Shown in pieces: positions 8,787 to 18,541 of a DNA stretch of 64,000 nucleotides. Numbering within the stretch: the first letter of the stretch is position 1; each line of letters opens with the position of its first letter. The translations under genes and the position numbers were made by a program. The stretch is from Sphingomonas limnosediminicola. GTDB taxonomy: Bacteria; Pseudomonadota; Alphaproteobacteria; Sphingomonadales; Sphingomonadaceae. The notes under the pieces were generated by a model that had not been told where the DNA came from, searched no databases, and saw only the letters and a list, made by a program, of their open reading frames with translations. The stretch spans positions 1-64,000 of the forward strand of contig NZ_BAABBM010000001.1 of NCBI RefSeq assembly GCF_039537965.1, read 5' to 3'.

Positions 8787-8850
8787 TATGCCGGAATGGG
8801 TCGAATGCTGCCACTTCGCCAGCGGCAGTGATGGGTAGAAAGCAGACATT
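8787..8850 (+). repeat. Dispersed hairpin repeat, copies 7a and 7b in tandem
   Basis: Copy 7a (8787-8815) carries the loop AATGGGTCGAAT with right arm GCTGCCACT. Copy 7b (8824-8850) has left arm GGCAGTG, core ATGGGTAGAAA, right arm GCAGACATT. CTGCC of 7a's right arm can also pair with GGCAG of 7b's left arm. It lies between divergent genes, the protease and the lipoprotein. Confidence 0.65.
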
Positions 8851-8920
8851 CGTACGCCACCATCCTAAGTGGTCCTACGCGATCTTTTTAGCGCCTCGAG
8901 ATTCGCCGGCAGGAGGCATT

Positions 8921-9421
8921 ATGGCGAGATGTCTTTGGATGGTCTTCGCGTGCGCTGCGCTTTTGGCCGGGTGTGACCGGCAAGAGACGAGACATACGCC
9001 CGCCACCAGCGCTTCGGACGAAAAGGCATTCGTGGCAACGACTGGTGCGTTCCATGAAAGCCTTCGAACCAACAATGTCGCCCGTTTCATGTCCTACATC
9101 GACGATGCGGCAATCATAGCCCCGCCCGGAGAGCCGCACGTGAGCGGGAAGAAGGCCGTCGAGCAGTGGTACAAAGGCTTCCTGACAAAGTACCGCACGT
9201 CCGTCCTCGTTCTTAGCGACAAGGAAGTTTTCGTTGGCGACCGTTGGGCGACTGAGTTTGGACGCTTCGATTGGAGCTTGGCACCCGTCGACGGCAGTGC
9301 AGCAGTGCTCGACCACGGCACATACATGCAGGTGTGGAAGCGGCAAGCTGACGGCACGTGGCGTTTCGCGCGCGAAGTGTGGAACAGCTCTCCACCGGCA
9401 AGAGCGGACGTAAGCCACTAA
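8921..9421 (+). CDS. SnoaL/DUF4440-like lipoprotein
   Basis: A 166-residue exported lipoprotein. The N-terminus MARCLWMVFACAALLAGC has a lipobox LAGC with Cys18 as lipidation site. The mature part has the NTF2-like/DUF4440 pattern: helix with FVATTGAFHESLRTNNVARFMSYIDDAAIIAPPGEP, then SGKKAVEQWYKGF, and C-terminal strands TYMQVWKRQADGTWRFAREVW. Many such proteins bind small ligands or are uncharacterised. The start was chosen at 8921 because AGGAGG lies 4 bases upstream; a longer frame to 8771 reads through repeat copies. No operon partner. Confidence 0.8.
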   Translation: MARCLWMVFACAALLAGCDRQETRHTPATSASDEKAFVATTGAFHESLRTNNVARFMSYIDDAAIIAPPGEPHVSGKKAVEQWYKGFLTKYRTSVLVLSDKEVFVGDRWATEFGRFDWSLAPVDGSAAVLDHGTYMQVWKRQADGTWRFAREVWNSSPPARADVSH

Positions 9422-9454
9422 TTCCGGATGGCTGTTAATTGCCGTCGGTGCGCC

Positions 9455-9484
9455 GATGGCGGCTTGGGGTGGAAAGCGGACGCC
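9455..9484 (+). repeat. Dispersed hairpin repeat, copy 8 (degenerate stem)
   Basis: GATGGCGGC, loop TTGGGGTGGAAA, GCGGACGCC. The core and orientation match the other copies; pairing is partial. It lies between the lipoprotein gene and the membrane protein at 9547. Confidence 0.55.
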
Positions 9485-9546
9485 TTGCCGGCCTGAGCGG
9501 CGGTAGGGTGTAACTCCCGTTCTCCGTTCGTTAGTGTTGCGCAACG

Positions 9547-10155
9547 ATGGACAAGCTCAACTGGGTCTTTTCGTTATACGCAGTAGTGCTCGGCCTGACG
9601 CTGGCTGAAGTCCTCACGGGCTTCGCTCGGTCCATTCGGCTGCGGCACACCGCGCTACGTCAACATAACGACGGCCATCGGCTCGGGCTCCTCACGCCGT
9701 TACTCGCCATCTTCTTGATGTTGGACATTTCGAGTTTCTGGGTTGTGGCATGGACGCTGCAAGACCGGATATCGGTAGGCCCAATGACGCTGGCTTTCGG
9801 TCTTCTCGTGACCGGACTCTATTACGTGGCCGCCAGTTGGGTCTTTCCGGAACCTGAAGAGCGCGGGAATAACTTGGACGACCACTTCTTCCGGCAGAAG
9901 GGTCTGATTTTTAGCCTGATTTTCGCATCCAATATCACGACCTACTTGGGCCGCAGTTGGCTGGTGGGCTCTGTCGCCATTCCCGGTTACGAGCGTTACG
10001 ACTATGTCGAATTGGGCCTCTATTACCTGCTTCAAATTGCTGGAATCTTGGTGCCAGGGAAAAAGGCCAATCTGGCCGTCCTGGTGAGCCTGCTATTGTT
10101 GACCCTGGACTTCACCACTGGTGCCGGACCTGGTTTGATTCGCGCGCTGCAATAA
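9547..10155 (+). CDS. Hypothetical polytopic membrane protein
   Basis: A 202-residue protein that I do not recognise. It has five to six hydrophobic segments, beginning LNWVFSLYAVVLGLTLAEVL, and a polar loop with EPEERGNNLDDHF around residue 105. The frame is intact and codon use is slightly less GC-rich than in genes after 10.4 kb. It lies between hairpin repeats at 9455 and 10153, like its neighbours. No clear ribosome-binding site. Function cannot be inferred. Confidence 0.65.
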   Translation: MDKLNWVFSLYAVVLGLTLAEVLTGFARSIRLRHTALRQHNDGHRLGLLTPLLAIFLMLDISSFWVVAWTLQDRISVGPMTLAFGLLVTGLYYVAASWVFPEPEERGNNLDDHFFRQKGLIFSLIFASNITTYLGRSWLVGSVAIPGYERYDYVELGLYYLLQIAGILVPGKKANLAVLVSLLLLTLDFTTGAGPGLIRALQ

Positions 10156-10178
10156 TGACCTGAACGGGTCGAAGCCGC
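10153..10178 (+). repeat. Dispersed hairpin repeat, copy 9 (weak)
   Basis: AATGACCTG, then AACGGGTCGAAG, then CCGCC. Only the core is conserved. It overlaps the stop codon of the membrane protein at 9547-10155. It is the last copy I could see; none was noticed by eye in the remaining 54 kb. Confidence 0.4.
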
Positions 10179-10419
10179 CCTTCGACTTCCCCTGTCCTAC
10201 ACACCAATGTCGGCCGCATAGCGTGCGAGCGGTTTGCATGACTTGGCTTCGGTCCGCGAAATCGGCCGCGTAAGTGCGAACTTTGGGAACATTCGCGCCT
10301 GCGCTCTTTCTCAACCCCGCGCAGCCGGCACCCCTTGACCAGGAACCTGCCTTCTTTTCTACCGTGCGGACAGGTGGATCCCGGCGTTGAGGCGGGACGG
10401 GGGGAGGGGAGCCCGAGAC

Positions 10420-11838
10420 ATGAAGAACTGGAACGTCCGCAAGACGATCGTCGCTCGCGAGGATATGCCGGCGGAGCATCGGCTGAAGCAGTCGCTGTCC
10501 TGGCCGCACCTCGTGGCGCTTGGCGTCGGCGCGATTGTCGGGACGGGCATCCTGACCTTGATCGGCGTCGGTGCAGGCAAGGCCGGTCCGGCGGTCATCC
10601 TGTCATTCGCCATCGCGGGCGTCATCTGTGCGTGCGCGGCGCTGGCCTATGCCGAAGTCGCGACGATGATCCCAGCGTCGGGCTCGGCCTATACATATTC
10701 GTACACGGTCTTCGGCGAGCTGATCGCGTGGATGATCGGGGTCGCGCTGATCCTCGAATATACGTTGGTGGTGAGCGCGGTGGCGGTCGGCTGGTCCGGC
10801 TATGCTTCGGGGTTCCTGAAGTCGATCGGCTTGGGCTTGCCTGACGCCCTGATACAGGGGCCCGAGCTGGGCGGCGTCATCAACGTGCCCGCCATCTTCA
10901 TCATCTGGGTGGTCGCCGGGCTGCTCATTGCCGGAACGCGGGAAAGCGCGACGCTCAACGCCATCCTCGTGCTGATCAAGATCGCGGCGCTGGCGCTGTT
11001 CATCGCCGTTGCGTTGCCGGTGTTCGACGCCTCGCATTTTCATCCGTTCATGCCGTTCGGCTTCCCGCGCAGCGGGGCGTCGGGCAGCGAGGTCGGCGTG
11101 ATGGCCGCGGCGGCGATCATCTTCTTTGCTTTCTACGGCTTCGACGCGATTGCGACGGCGGCGGAAGAAGCGAAAGACCCCAGCCGCGACCTTGCCATCG
11201 GCATTGTCGGATCGATGATCGTTTGCGTCGCCATCTACATGGCGGTGGCCGCGGCGGCGATTGGCGCCGTCGCCTACACGGGCTTTGCGAACAGCGCCGA
11301 GCCGCTGGCGCTTATCCTTCGCCAGATCAACCAGCCGTGGGCGGCGCGCATCCTCGGCGCGTCGGCGGTCGTCGCATTGCCGACGGTCATCCTCGCCTTC
11401 TTCTTCGGACAGAGCCGTATCTTCTTCACCGTGGCGCGCGACGGCTTGCTTCCGAGCAGCCTTGCGCGCGTGTCGAGCCGCGGGACGCCGGTCCGGATCA
11501 CGATCTTCACCGCAGTGGTGACCTCGGTCTTTGCCGGCCTCATCCCGCTGACGTCAATCGCCGCGCTCGCCAACGCGGGGACGCTGGCCGCGTTCATCGC
11601 GGTTTGCGCCGCCATGCTGGTGTTGCGCCGCCGTGAGCCGAACCGGGAGCGCAAGTTCCGCGCGCCTGCAGCGCCGCTTGTCGCCGCCGTCGGCATCCTC
11701 GGCTGCCTCTACTTGTTCATCAGTCTGCCGAACCGGACCCAGATGTTCTTCTTCGCGGCGCAGGGGATCGGGATCCTGCTTTACTTCATCTACGGCCACG
11801 GCGCCGCGGCACGGGCACGCGGGGAGGCTCGTGGCTAG
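10420..11838 (+). CDS. APC family amino-acid permease
   Basis: A 472-residue inner-membrane transporter of the APC superfamily, closest in pattern to cationic amino-acid transporters (CAT/YfnA type). The TM1 signature VGAIVGTGILTLIGVGAGKAG near residue 37 is typical, followed by AALAYAEVATMIPASGSAYTYSY. About twelve hydrophobic segments are visible, and FYGFDAIATAAEEAKDPSRD at about residue 245 is the conserved family motif. The start at 10420 has GGGAGGGGA upstream; an earlier in-frame ATG at 10387 is less likely. Its end overlaps the next gene by 8 bases. Substrate (which amino acid) is inferred only from the family. Confidence 0.88.
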   Translation: MKNWNVRKTIVAREDMPAEHRLKQSLSWPHLVALGVGAIVGTGILTLIGVGAGKAGPAVILSFAIAGVICACAALAYAEVATMIPASGSAYTYSYTVFGELIAWMIGVALILEYTLVVSAVAVGWSGYASGFLKSIGLGLPDALIQGPELGGVINVPAIFIIWVVAGLLIAGTRESATLNAILVLIKIAALALFIAVALPVFDASHFHPFMPFGFPRSGASGSEVGVMAAAAIIFFAFYGFDAIATAAEEAKDPSRDLAIGIVGSMIVCVAIYMAVAAAAIGAVAYTGFANSAEPLALILRQINQPWAARILGASAVVALPTVILAFFFGQSRIFFTVARDGLLPSSLARVSSRGTPVRITIFTAVVTSVFAGLIPLTSIAALANAGTLAAFIAVCAAMLVLRRREPNRERKFRAPAAPLVAAVGILGCLYLFISLPNRTQMFFFAAQGIGILLYFIYGHGAAARARGEARG

Positions 11839-13126
11839 CCAGGCGGCCGACCGGCCCCGTCACATCCTCCGCAACATCCTCGGCGGCTCGGCGGGCAACC
11901 TCGTCGAATGGTTCGACTGGTATGTTTATTCCGCCTTCGCGCTCTATTTCGCGCCGGCTTTCTTCCCGAAGGGCGACCAGACGGCGCAGCTGCTCCAGAC
12001 CGCGGCGATCTTTGCCGTGGGCTTCGTGATGCGCCCGCTCGGCGCGTGGCTGATGGGCGTTTACGCCGACCATCGCGGCCGCAAGGCGGGGCTGACCCTC
12101 TCGGTGTCGCTCATGTGCGTCGGGTCGCTGCTGATCGCGGTCGCGCCGACTTATGCGCAAGCGGGACTGCTATCACCTGCGACACTGCTCCTGGCGCGCA
12201 TCATCCAGGGCTTGAGCCTCGGCGGCGAATATGGGTCGAGCGCGACCTATATGTCAGAAATGGCCGACCGCGACCGGCGTGGTTTCTGGTCGAGCTTTCT
12301 TTATGTGACGATCATCGGCGGCCAGCTGGCCGCGCTCGCGCTGCTCGTGTTCCTGCAAGCCGTGCTGGGCGAGGCGGCGATGGGGGAATCGGGCTGGCGC
12401 ATCGGGTTCGTCGTCGGCGCCTTGCTGGCGGTGGTCGTCTATTTCATCCGCCGGCGGCTCGACGAAACGATGAGCTATGAAAGGCTGGCCGATCGGCCCG
12501 AGCGACGGCGGTCGGGCATTTTCACGCTTTTCCGCGATCATCCGCGTGAAGCATTGCTGGTGATCGGTATCACCGCTGGCGGCACGGCGTCCTTCTATGC
12601 CTACACGATCTACCTGCAGAAGTTCCTCGCCAACACGAGCGGGTTCAGCAAGGCGACGGCATCGCAGATGATGACGGTAGCGCTGGCGATCATGCTCATG
12701 ATCCAGCCGCTGGCGGGGCGGCTGTCGGACAAGGTGGGGCGGCGTCCGTTGATGATCGGCTTCGGGATCTGTGGGACGCTGTTCACTTATCCGATCTTCA
12801 CCGCCCTCGCGCGCACGACCGAGGTTGCGGCGGCCTTCGCTCTGGTGATGGCGGCGCTGGTGATGGTCACCGGCTACACGTCGATCAACGCGATCGTGAA
12901 GGCGGAGCTGTTCCCGGCAGACATCCGGGCGCTTGGTGTCGCGCTGCCCTATGCGCTCGCGAACACCATCTTCGGCGGCACGGCGGAATATATAGCGTTG
13001 TGGCTAAAGAATATCGGCCACGAGCCGTGGTTCTACATCTACATTTCACTTCTTTGCGCGATCTACCTCGTCGCGTGCCTGAAGATGCGCGAGACCAAGA
13101 CGGCGAGCCGGATCGAGGAGGATTGA
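11831..13126 (+). CDS. MFS transporter, metabolite:H+ symporter (KgtP/ProP-like)
   Basis: A 431-residue major facilitator of the MHS group, which imports alpha-ketoglutarate, proline/betaine, citrate or similar acids with protons. The diagnostic N-terminus GNLVEWFDWYVYSAFALYFA is at about residues 20-39, the loop 2-3 motif GVYADHRGRKAGL near 76, and GRLSDKVGRRPLM near 296. Twelve helices are expected. I chose a GTG start at 11831 with GGAGG three bases upstream; the reading further upstream is antisense-like low-complexity sequence inside the permease gene. It overlaps the permease end by 8 bases and the next gene by one base, so the three are likely co-transcribed. Confidence 0.85.
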   Translation: MASQAADRPRHILRNILGGSAGNLVEWFDWYVYSAFALYFAPAFFPKGDQTAQLLQTAAIFAVGFVMRPLGAWLMGVYADHRGRKAGLTLSVSLMCVGSLLIAVAPTYAQAGLLSPATLLLARIIQGLSLGGEYGSSATYMSEMADRDRRGFWSSFLYVTIIGGQLAALALLVFLQAVLGEAAMGESGWRIGFVVGALLAVVVYFIRRRLDETMSYERLADRPERRRSGIFTLFRDHPREALLVIGITAGGTASFYAYTIYLQKFLANTSGFSKATASQMMTVALAIMLMIQPLAGRLSDKVGRRPLMIGFGICGTLFTYPIFTALARTTEVAAAFALVMAALVMVTGYTSINAIVKAELFPADIRALGVALPYALANTIFGGTAEYIALWLKNIGHEPWFYIYISLLCAIYLVACLKMRETKTASRIEED

Positions 13127-14625
13127 TGGAAGCGGGGGGGGCGAAGAAGGCTGATGCAGGATCGTCGCTGCTTGGCGGCATCGACCTCAATCTCGTCGTT
13201 CTCTTCGTCTTCGCGCTCGTCATTCCGTTTGCGTTCGGTACCGCCGATCGCATCTTCGGCGATGGCGACGTCAGCTGGCACCTTGCCGCAGGGCAGTGGA
13301 TGATCTCGCACGGGACGGTGCCGCACACTGATCCCTTCTCCTTCTCCGCCGCCGGCCGGCCATGGGTCGCGCACGAATGGCTGTCCGAAGTCGTGATGGG
13401 CGCGGCCTACAATCTGGCGGGCTGGGGCGGAATCGCGGCGCTCGTCAGCGCATCCTTGTTCGCGCTGATGCTAGTGCTGTGGCTGGAGATCAGCCGCTGG
13501 TTGAAGCCGGTGGTCGTCGCGGCATTGCTGATCGCGATCACGGTGACGATGGTGCCGTTCCTGCTGGCGCGGCCGATGGTGCTGACATGGCCGCTGCTCG
13601 CCTTCTGGACCGTGCAGCTGATGCATGCCCGGGAACGCCGGAAGGCGCCGTCCTTGTGGCTGGTCGCGGTGATGCTTCTCTGGGTCAATCTGCACGCCAG
13701 CTTCGCGCTCGGCCTCATGCTGATTGCGCCGTTCGCGCTCGAGGCGCTGATCGAGGAGCCGGACAAGAAAAGGGTGATCGTCGGTTGGAGCACGTTCGGC
13801 GTGCTTTGCGGCCTCGCCTGCCTCGCGAACCCCAATACCTACACGACGCTGCTGATGCCGATCGGGGCATTCACCGACAAGAACATCACGCTCATTCAGG
13901 AATTTCGGCCCACCGACATGAGCTTCACGCCGGGGTTCGAATATGCGTTGCTGCTTGTGCTGGCGATTTGCCTTGGACGCGGGGCGAAGATCGCGCCGGT
14001 ACGCCTGCTGATCATTCTCGGCATGCTCCACCTCGCGTTTCAGCACATGCGGCACCAAGTGCTCTTCATCATTATTGCAGGCTTGCTGATCGCGAAGCCG
14101 GTCGGGGCGACAGAGGAGGAAGAGCAGAAGCCGGCCGACGTCGCGGCCCGGATGCGGTTCCTGCGTATTGCGGCGGCGACCTTCGTGCTGCTCGTCGGCG
14201 TGACGCTCGTGCGGCCGCTGTCCCCGCCGGACTCGCATGTGAACCCAAATGCCGCGCTGGCGAGCGTACCTGCGGCGCTTCGCGATAAGCCGGTGCTCAA
14301 CAGCTACAGCCTCGGCGGGCCACTGATCCTGCACGGGATCAGGCCGTTCATCGACGGCCGGACCGACCTCTATGGCGGACCGTTCGTGGTCGACTTCAAG
14401 AAGCTCCAGAACGGCGATCGGCGAGCATTCGACACGGCGCAGAAGCGCTGGAATTTTCAATGGGCGCTGATTTCGACCGACGATCAGGCAATGATAGCGA
14501 TGCTTTATCGCTCACCCGACTGGCGGCCGATTCGCGCCGATCGCTATTCCGTCATGTTCGTCAGGGGCACGCCAAAGCCCCGAGTCGCGGGCCAGCCGGT
14601 TCGTGCGGATTACGTCCCCTCCTAA
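13126..14625 (+). CDS. Polytopic membrane protein, glycosyltransferase-like, unknown function
   Basis: A 499-residue protein with about nine to eleven hydrophobic segments. The first periplasmic loop has the pattern DGDVSWHLAAGQWMISHG, PHTDPFSFSAAGRPWVAHEWLSE, reminiscent of GT-C-type membrane proteins with an acidic-His loop. The soluble C-terminal part includes NSYSLGGPLILHGIRPFIDG and RTDLYGG, similar to uncharacterised membrane proteins of other bacteria in which this segment reads GGYLIW and FIDGR. Start ATG overlaps the transporter stop (TGATG). Sugar transfer is a guess from the pattern; no catalytic assignment is possible. Confidence 0.7.
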   Translation: MEAGGAKKADAGSSLLGGIDLNLVVLFVFALVIPFAFGTADRIFGDGDVSWHLAAGQWMISHGTVPHTDPFSFSAAGRPWVAHEWLSEVVMGAAYNLAGWGGIAALVSASLFALMLVLWLEISRWLKPVVVAALLIAITVTMVPFLLARPMVLTWPLLAFWTVQLMHARERRKAPSLWLVAVMLLWVNLHASFALGLMLIAPFALEALIEEPDKKRVIVGWSTFGVLCGLACLANPNTYTTLLMPIGAFTDKNITLIQEFRPTDMSFTPGFEYALLLVLAICLGRGAKIAPVRLLIILGMLHLAFQHMRHQVLFIIIAGLLIAKPVGATEEEEQKPADVAARMRFLRIAAATFVLLVGVTLVRPLSPPDSHVNPNAALASVPAALRDKPVLNSYSLGGPLILHGIRPFIDGRTDLYGGPFVVDFKKLQNGDRRAFDTAQKRWNFQWALISTDDQAMIAMLYRSPDWRPIRADRYSVMFVRGTPKPRVAGQPVRADYVPS

Positions 14626-14716
14626 GGGGGACAGGCGAAGCCGATGAAGAGCTGTGGGAGGTGGGAAGGGCGCCCTCCACCGGCATCGCTGAAGCAGGCT
14701 TAAACGCGCGCTGCCA

Positions 14717-16129
14717 TTATGATGAATAATACATGTCAAATTCGACAGGGCTAGGGGTTGTTTCCCAACGCATGACCTCTTCCCATTTCAGCTCGATGTA
14801 AGAATCGATCTGATCGTCGCTGAAAACGTCGCCCTTGGTCAGGAACGCGCGGTCGTTCTGGAGCGACACGAGTGCTTCACGAAGCGAGCCGCAAACGGTC
14901 GGGACGTTGACCAGCTCCTGCGGCGGCAGGTCGTACAGGTTCTTGTCCATCGGATCGCCCGGATGGATGCGGTTCTGGATGCCGTCGAGGCCCGCCATCA
15001 GCAACGCCGAATAAGCAAGATACGGATTGGCGAGCGCATCCGGGAAGCGGAACTCGACGCGCTTGGCCTTCTCGCCCGCGCCATAAGGGATGCGGCACGA
15101 GGCTGAGCGGTTGCGGCTCGAGTAAGCGAGGAGGACCGGCGCTTCGAAGCCGGGGACCAGACGCTTGTAGCTGTTGGTCGTCGGGTTGGTGAACGCGTTC
15201 AGCGCGCGGGCGTGCTTGATGACGCCGCCGATGAAGTAGAGCGCCATTTCGCTGAGGCCCGCATAGCCATTGCCGGCGAACAAAGGCTTGCCGCCCTTCC
15301 AGATCGACATGTGGGTGTGCATGCCGCTGCCGTTATCCTGCGCGATCGGCTTGGGCATGAAGGTCGCGGTCTTGCCGTAGGCATGGGCGACCATGTGTAC
15401 GACATACTTGTAGATCTGCATGCGGTCGGCCGTCTCAACCAGGCCGCCGTAGGTCAGGCCAAGCTCGTGCTGAGCCGCGGCGACCTCGTGGTGATGCTTG
15501 TCCATGGGCAGGCCCATTTCCAGCATGGTCGAGACCATCTCGCCGCGGATGTCGCCGGCGCTATCGACGGGGGCGACAGGGAAATAGCCGCCCTTGGCGC
15601 GCGGGCGGTGAGCGAGGTTGCCGCCGTCATATTCGCGCATGGTGTTGGTCGGCAGCTCGACATCGTCGATCTTGAAGCCGCTGGCACTGTAGCCGTCCTC
15701 GAAGCGGACGTCGTCGAACATGAAGAACTCGGCTTCCGGGCCGACGAACACGTCGTCGCCAATGCCGGTCTGCTTGAGATAGGCTTCGGCGCGGGTTGCG
15801 GTGGAGCGCGGGTCGCGGCCGTAAAGCTCCCCGGTCGAGGGCTCGACGACGTTGCAGAACAGGACCAGCATCGGAGTCGCACTGAACGGATCGACATAAG
15901 CGGCGTCGAGGTCCGGCTTCAGGATCATGTCGGACTCGTTGATGGCCTTCCAGCCGGCGATCGAGCTGCCATCGAACATGAAGCCGTCGGTCAGCATATC
16001 GTCATCGATCACGCCCGACGCCATGGTCAGATGCTGCCACTTGCCCTTGGGATCGGTAAATCGGAGGTCGACCCAGTCAAGCTCCTCATCCTTGATACGA
16101 GAAAGTATCGTGCCTGCGTCAGTCGCCAT
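14717..16129 (-). CDS. glnA: Glutamine synthetase type I
   Basis: A 470-residue GSI that makes glutamine from glutamate, ammonia and ATP in the cytoplasm. Key motifs: [11 protein letters not shown] near residue 50, [10 protein letters not shown] near 130, [16 protein letters not shown] near 208, [16 protein letters not shown] near 262 and [10 protein letters not shown] near 335. Tyr399 in [10 protein letters not shown] is the conserved adenylylation site, so activity is probably controlled by GlnE. The usual alphaproteobacterial partner glnB (P-II) is not upstream; the next minus-strand gene upstream is mreB. The gene is convergent with the transporter group. Length and catalytic residues are normal. 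Confidence 0.97.
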   Translation of the reverse strand: MATDAGTILSRIKDEELDWVDLRFTDPKGKWQHLTMASGVIDDDMLTDGFMFDGSSIAGWKAINESDMILKPDLDAAYVDPFSATPMLVLFCNVVEPSTGELYGRDPRSTATRAEAYLKQTGIGDDVFVGPEAEFFMFDDVRFEDGYSASGFKIDDVELPTNTMREYDGGNLAHRPRAKGGYFPVAPVDSAGDIRGEMVSTMLEMGLPMDKHHHEVAAAQHELGLTYGGLVETADRMQIYKYVVHMVAHAYGKTATFMPKPIAQDNGSGMHTHMSIWKGGKPLFAGNGYAGLSEMALYFIGGVIKHARALNAFTNPTTNSYKRLVPGFEAPVLLAYSSRNRSASCRIPYGAGEKAKRVEFRFPDALANPYLAYSALLMAGLDGIQNRIHPGDPMDKNLYDLPPQELVNVPTVCGSLREALVSLQNDRAFLTKGDVFSDDQIDSYIELKWEEVMRWETTPSPVEFDMYYSS

Positions 16130-16360
16130 GGGTGTTGCCCTCGCTCTTGAATCGTTGCTGCCCGAACGAGTGCATGGCCGACGGGTGGCGCCGGTCTCAG
16201 CAGCGTGATTCGAGCTTGGGGCCCCAGATTCCCGAGGCAGCGCGAGGAGTCAGGGGGGCGGCGAATATTTCACTCCAGATATTACATCTGAATCAGGAGA
16301 TGGAACCTGTTCCGCCAGCGAACCATTTTCCCGCCGACTCAAAACAAGGAGACTGTAGCG

Positions 16361-16441
16361 ATGCGCTCCATTTTGCTTTGGCTGATCGGCATTCCGCTCC
16401 CGATCATCCTGCTTCTCGCCCTCTGCACGCACCATTTCTGA
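16361..16441 (+). CDS. 26-residue small membrane peptide
   Basis: A very short gene encoding MRSILLWLIGIPLPIILLLA followed by LCTHHF, one hydrophobic helix. AAGGAG lies 9 bases before the ATG, and a strong intrinsic terminator follows at 16542. I recall very similar short peptides (LLWLIGIPIPIIILLxL) in many alphaproteobacteria, where function is not known to me. It stands alone between the divergent 5' side of glnA and the 3' end of mreB. The 16442-16541 stretch after it has no further gene that I can see. Confidence 0.75.
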   Translation: MRSILLWLIGIPLPIILLLALCTHHF

Positions 16442-16541
16442 TCCGATTTTGGTACGGCAGCGCGAAAATTCTTGCTGTTAAATATAGGTTAAATGGCCTA
16501 AACAGCAGTACCGATCCTCGGCACTGCGGTCGGTTTCGGTA

Positions 16542-16577
16542 GGCCCGCTCTCGCTGGCGCAGGAGCGGGCCTTTTCT
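16542..16577 (+). terminator. Rho-independent terminator
   Basis: GGCCCGCTC and GAGCGGGCC form a perfect 9-bp stem with a 12-base loop, followed by TTTTCT on the plus strand. No T-run exists on the minus side, so it ends the transcript of the small peptide at 16361. Confidence 0.88.
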
Positions 16578-16585
16578 ATGTCCGA

Positions 16586-17773
<1,188 letters not shown>

Positions 17774-17965
17774 TCAATCGGGGTCGATGACTTCGGCTTC
17801 CCAGCGCTTCAGCTTGTGATCGCCTTCCCACAACTCCATCGGTTGGCCGGTGCTCCAGCCGACGGCAATCGAAATGGCCGCGTCGTCGTCGTCCGCGAAA
17901 AATTCGCGGCGATGCTCAATGTGACCGCTGTAGCGGCTCATGAAATAGAGGCGATAGCCGGCCAT
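17774..17965 (-). CDS. Small hypothetical protein, 63 residues
   Basis: Reads MAGYRLYFMSRYSGHIEHRR followed by an acidic EFFADDDDAA and ending WEAEVIDPD. Looks like a compact soluble alpha/beta protein of a type often annotated as hypothetical in sphingomonads; I cannot name a family. I chose 17965 as the start; a longer frame upstream to 18466 is Arg/Ala-rich and antisense to nearby genes, so rejected. GGCGGGA directly precedes the ATG. Confidence 0.65.
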   Translation of the reverse strand: MAGYRLYFMSRYSGHIEHRREFFADDDDAAISIAVGWSTGQPMELWEGDHKLKRWEAEVIDPD

Positions 17966-18045
17966 TCCCGCCACCCCCGCGTGGCGATTCGCACGATAAC
18001 ATCTATTCGCAGCCGTTACGATTGATGCGGGATAAAGGCCGTAGG

Positions 18046-18312
18046 TCAGCCGTTGGCCCATTCCTTCGTCTTGTCGACGATATTGAGCTCGCGCAGCAGC
18101 GCATCGACGTTTCGCGTCAGCTCGGGCAGGAAGCTCACCTGGTGGCGCGCGCCGCGATAGGCCTCCGCCATCAGGATTGCGTCGAGCAGGATGGGCACGA
18201 CGAGGCTTTCCGGATCGTCGAGCTCGGCCAGCGACCGCAGGCGCTCGAGCGCTTTTCGCCTTGCCGCCTCGGTGTTGGAAAGGGCTTCGGTCCGCCCGAT
18301 GAACCAGCTCAT
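18046..18312 (-). CDS. Small hypothetical helical protein, 88 residues
   Basis: An 88-residue, mostly helical soluble protein ([20 protein letters not shown], then LPELTRNVDALLRELN) without recognisable domain. CAGGAG lies 8 bases upstream of the ATG, which supports translation. It is divergent from petABC and in line with the 63-residue gene 80 bases downstream. Function unknown. Confidence 0.7.
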   Translation of the reverse strand: MSWFIGRTEALSNTEAARRKALERLRSLAELDDPESLVVPILLDAILMAEAYRGARHQVSFLPELTRNVDALLRELNIVDKTKEWANG

Positions 18313-18541
18313 GACGCTTACTCCTGTCGAATAGTCGGTAAGAGCATATCGGACGCCTGCCGGCAGAGAAGTTCGGATGGGCGCGGCTATCGGGCGCTTG
18401 AGCGAATGAGACTGCGTGCTGCTGCCCCTTGGCAGTATGAAAAGCGCTCGCTATCAGGCCCGCCAATCGCGCTGGACAACGTCCGGTGCGTGGTCGCTCA
18501 CGTGCCTTTCGGCACAGGAAAATCGCGTCAAAAGGGGAAGC

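Noticed and set aside
8718..8849. N-terminal extension of the CPBP protease
   Set aside because: These 44 codons translate repeat copies 7a and 7b; a good GGAGG site supports the start at 8717.
7285..10178. Integron cassette array (attC sites)
   Set aside because: The repeats lack the 7-bp core consensus pairs of attC, and no integrase is in the window; the layout is kept as a separate observation.
1055..10178. CRISPR array
   Set aside because: Repeats are widely and irregularly spaced with whole genes between them and vary in sequence; no cas genes.
13471..14460. 329-codon open frame on the minus strand
   Set aside because: Antisense to the polytopic membrane protein; rich in His, Gln, Arg and Asp, as expected from reversing hydrophobic codons.
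15212..16150. 312-codon open frame on the plus strand
   Set aside because: Antisense to glnA; no motifs.
17966..18466. 230-residue version of the small protein at 17774
   Set aside because: The extra upstream part is Arg/Ala-rich and runs antisense-like through another gene; only the last 63 residues look native.
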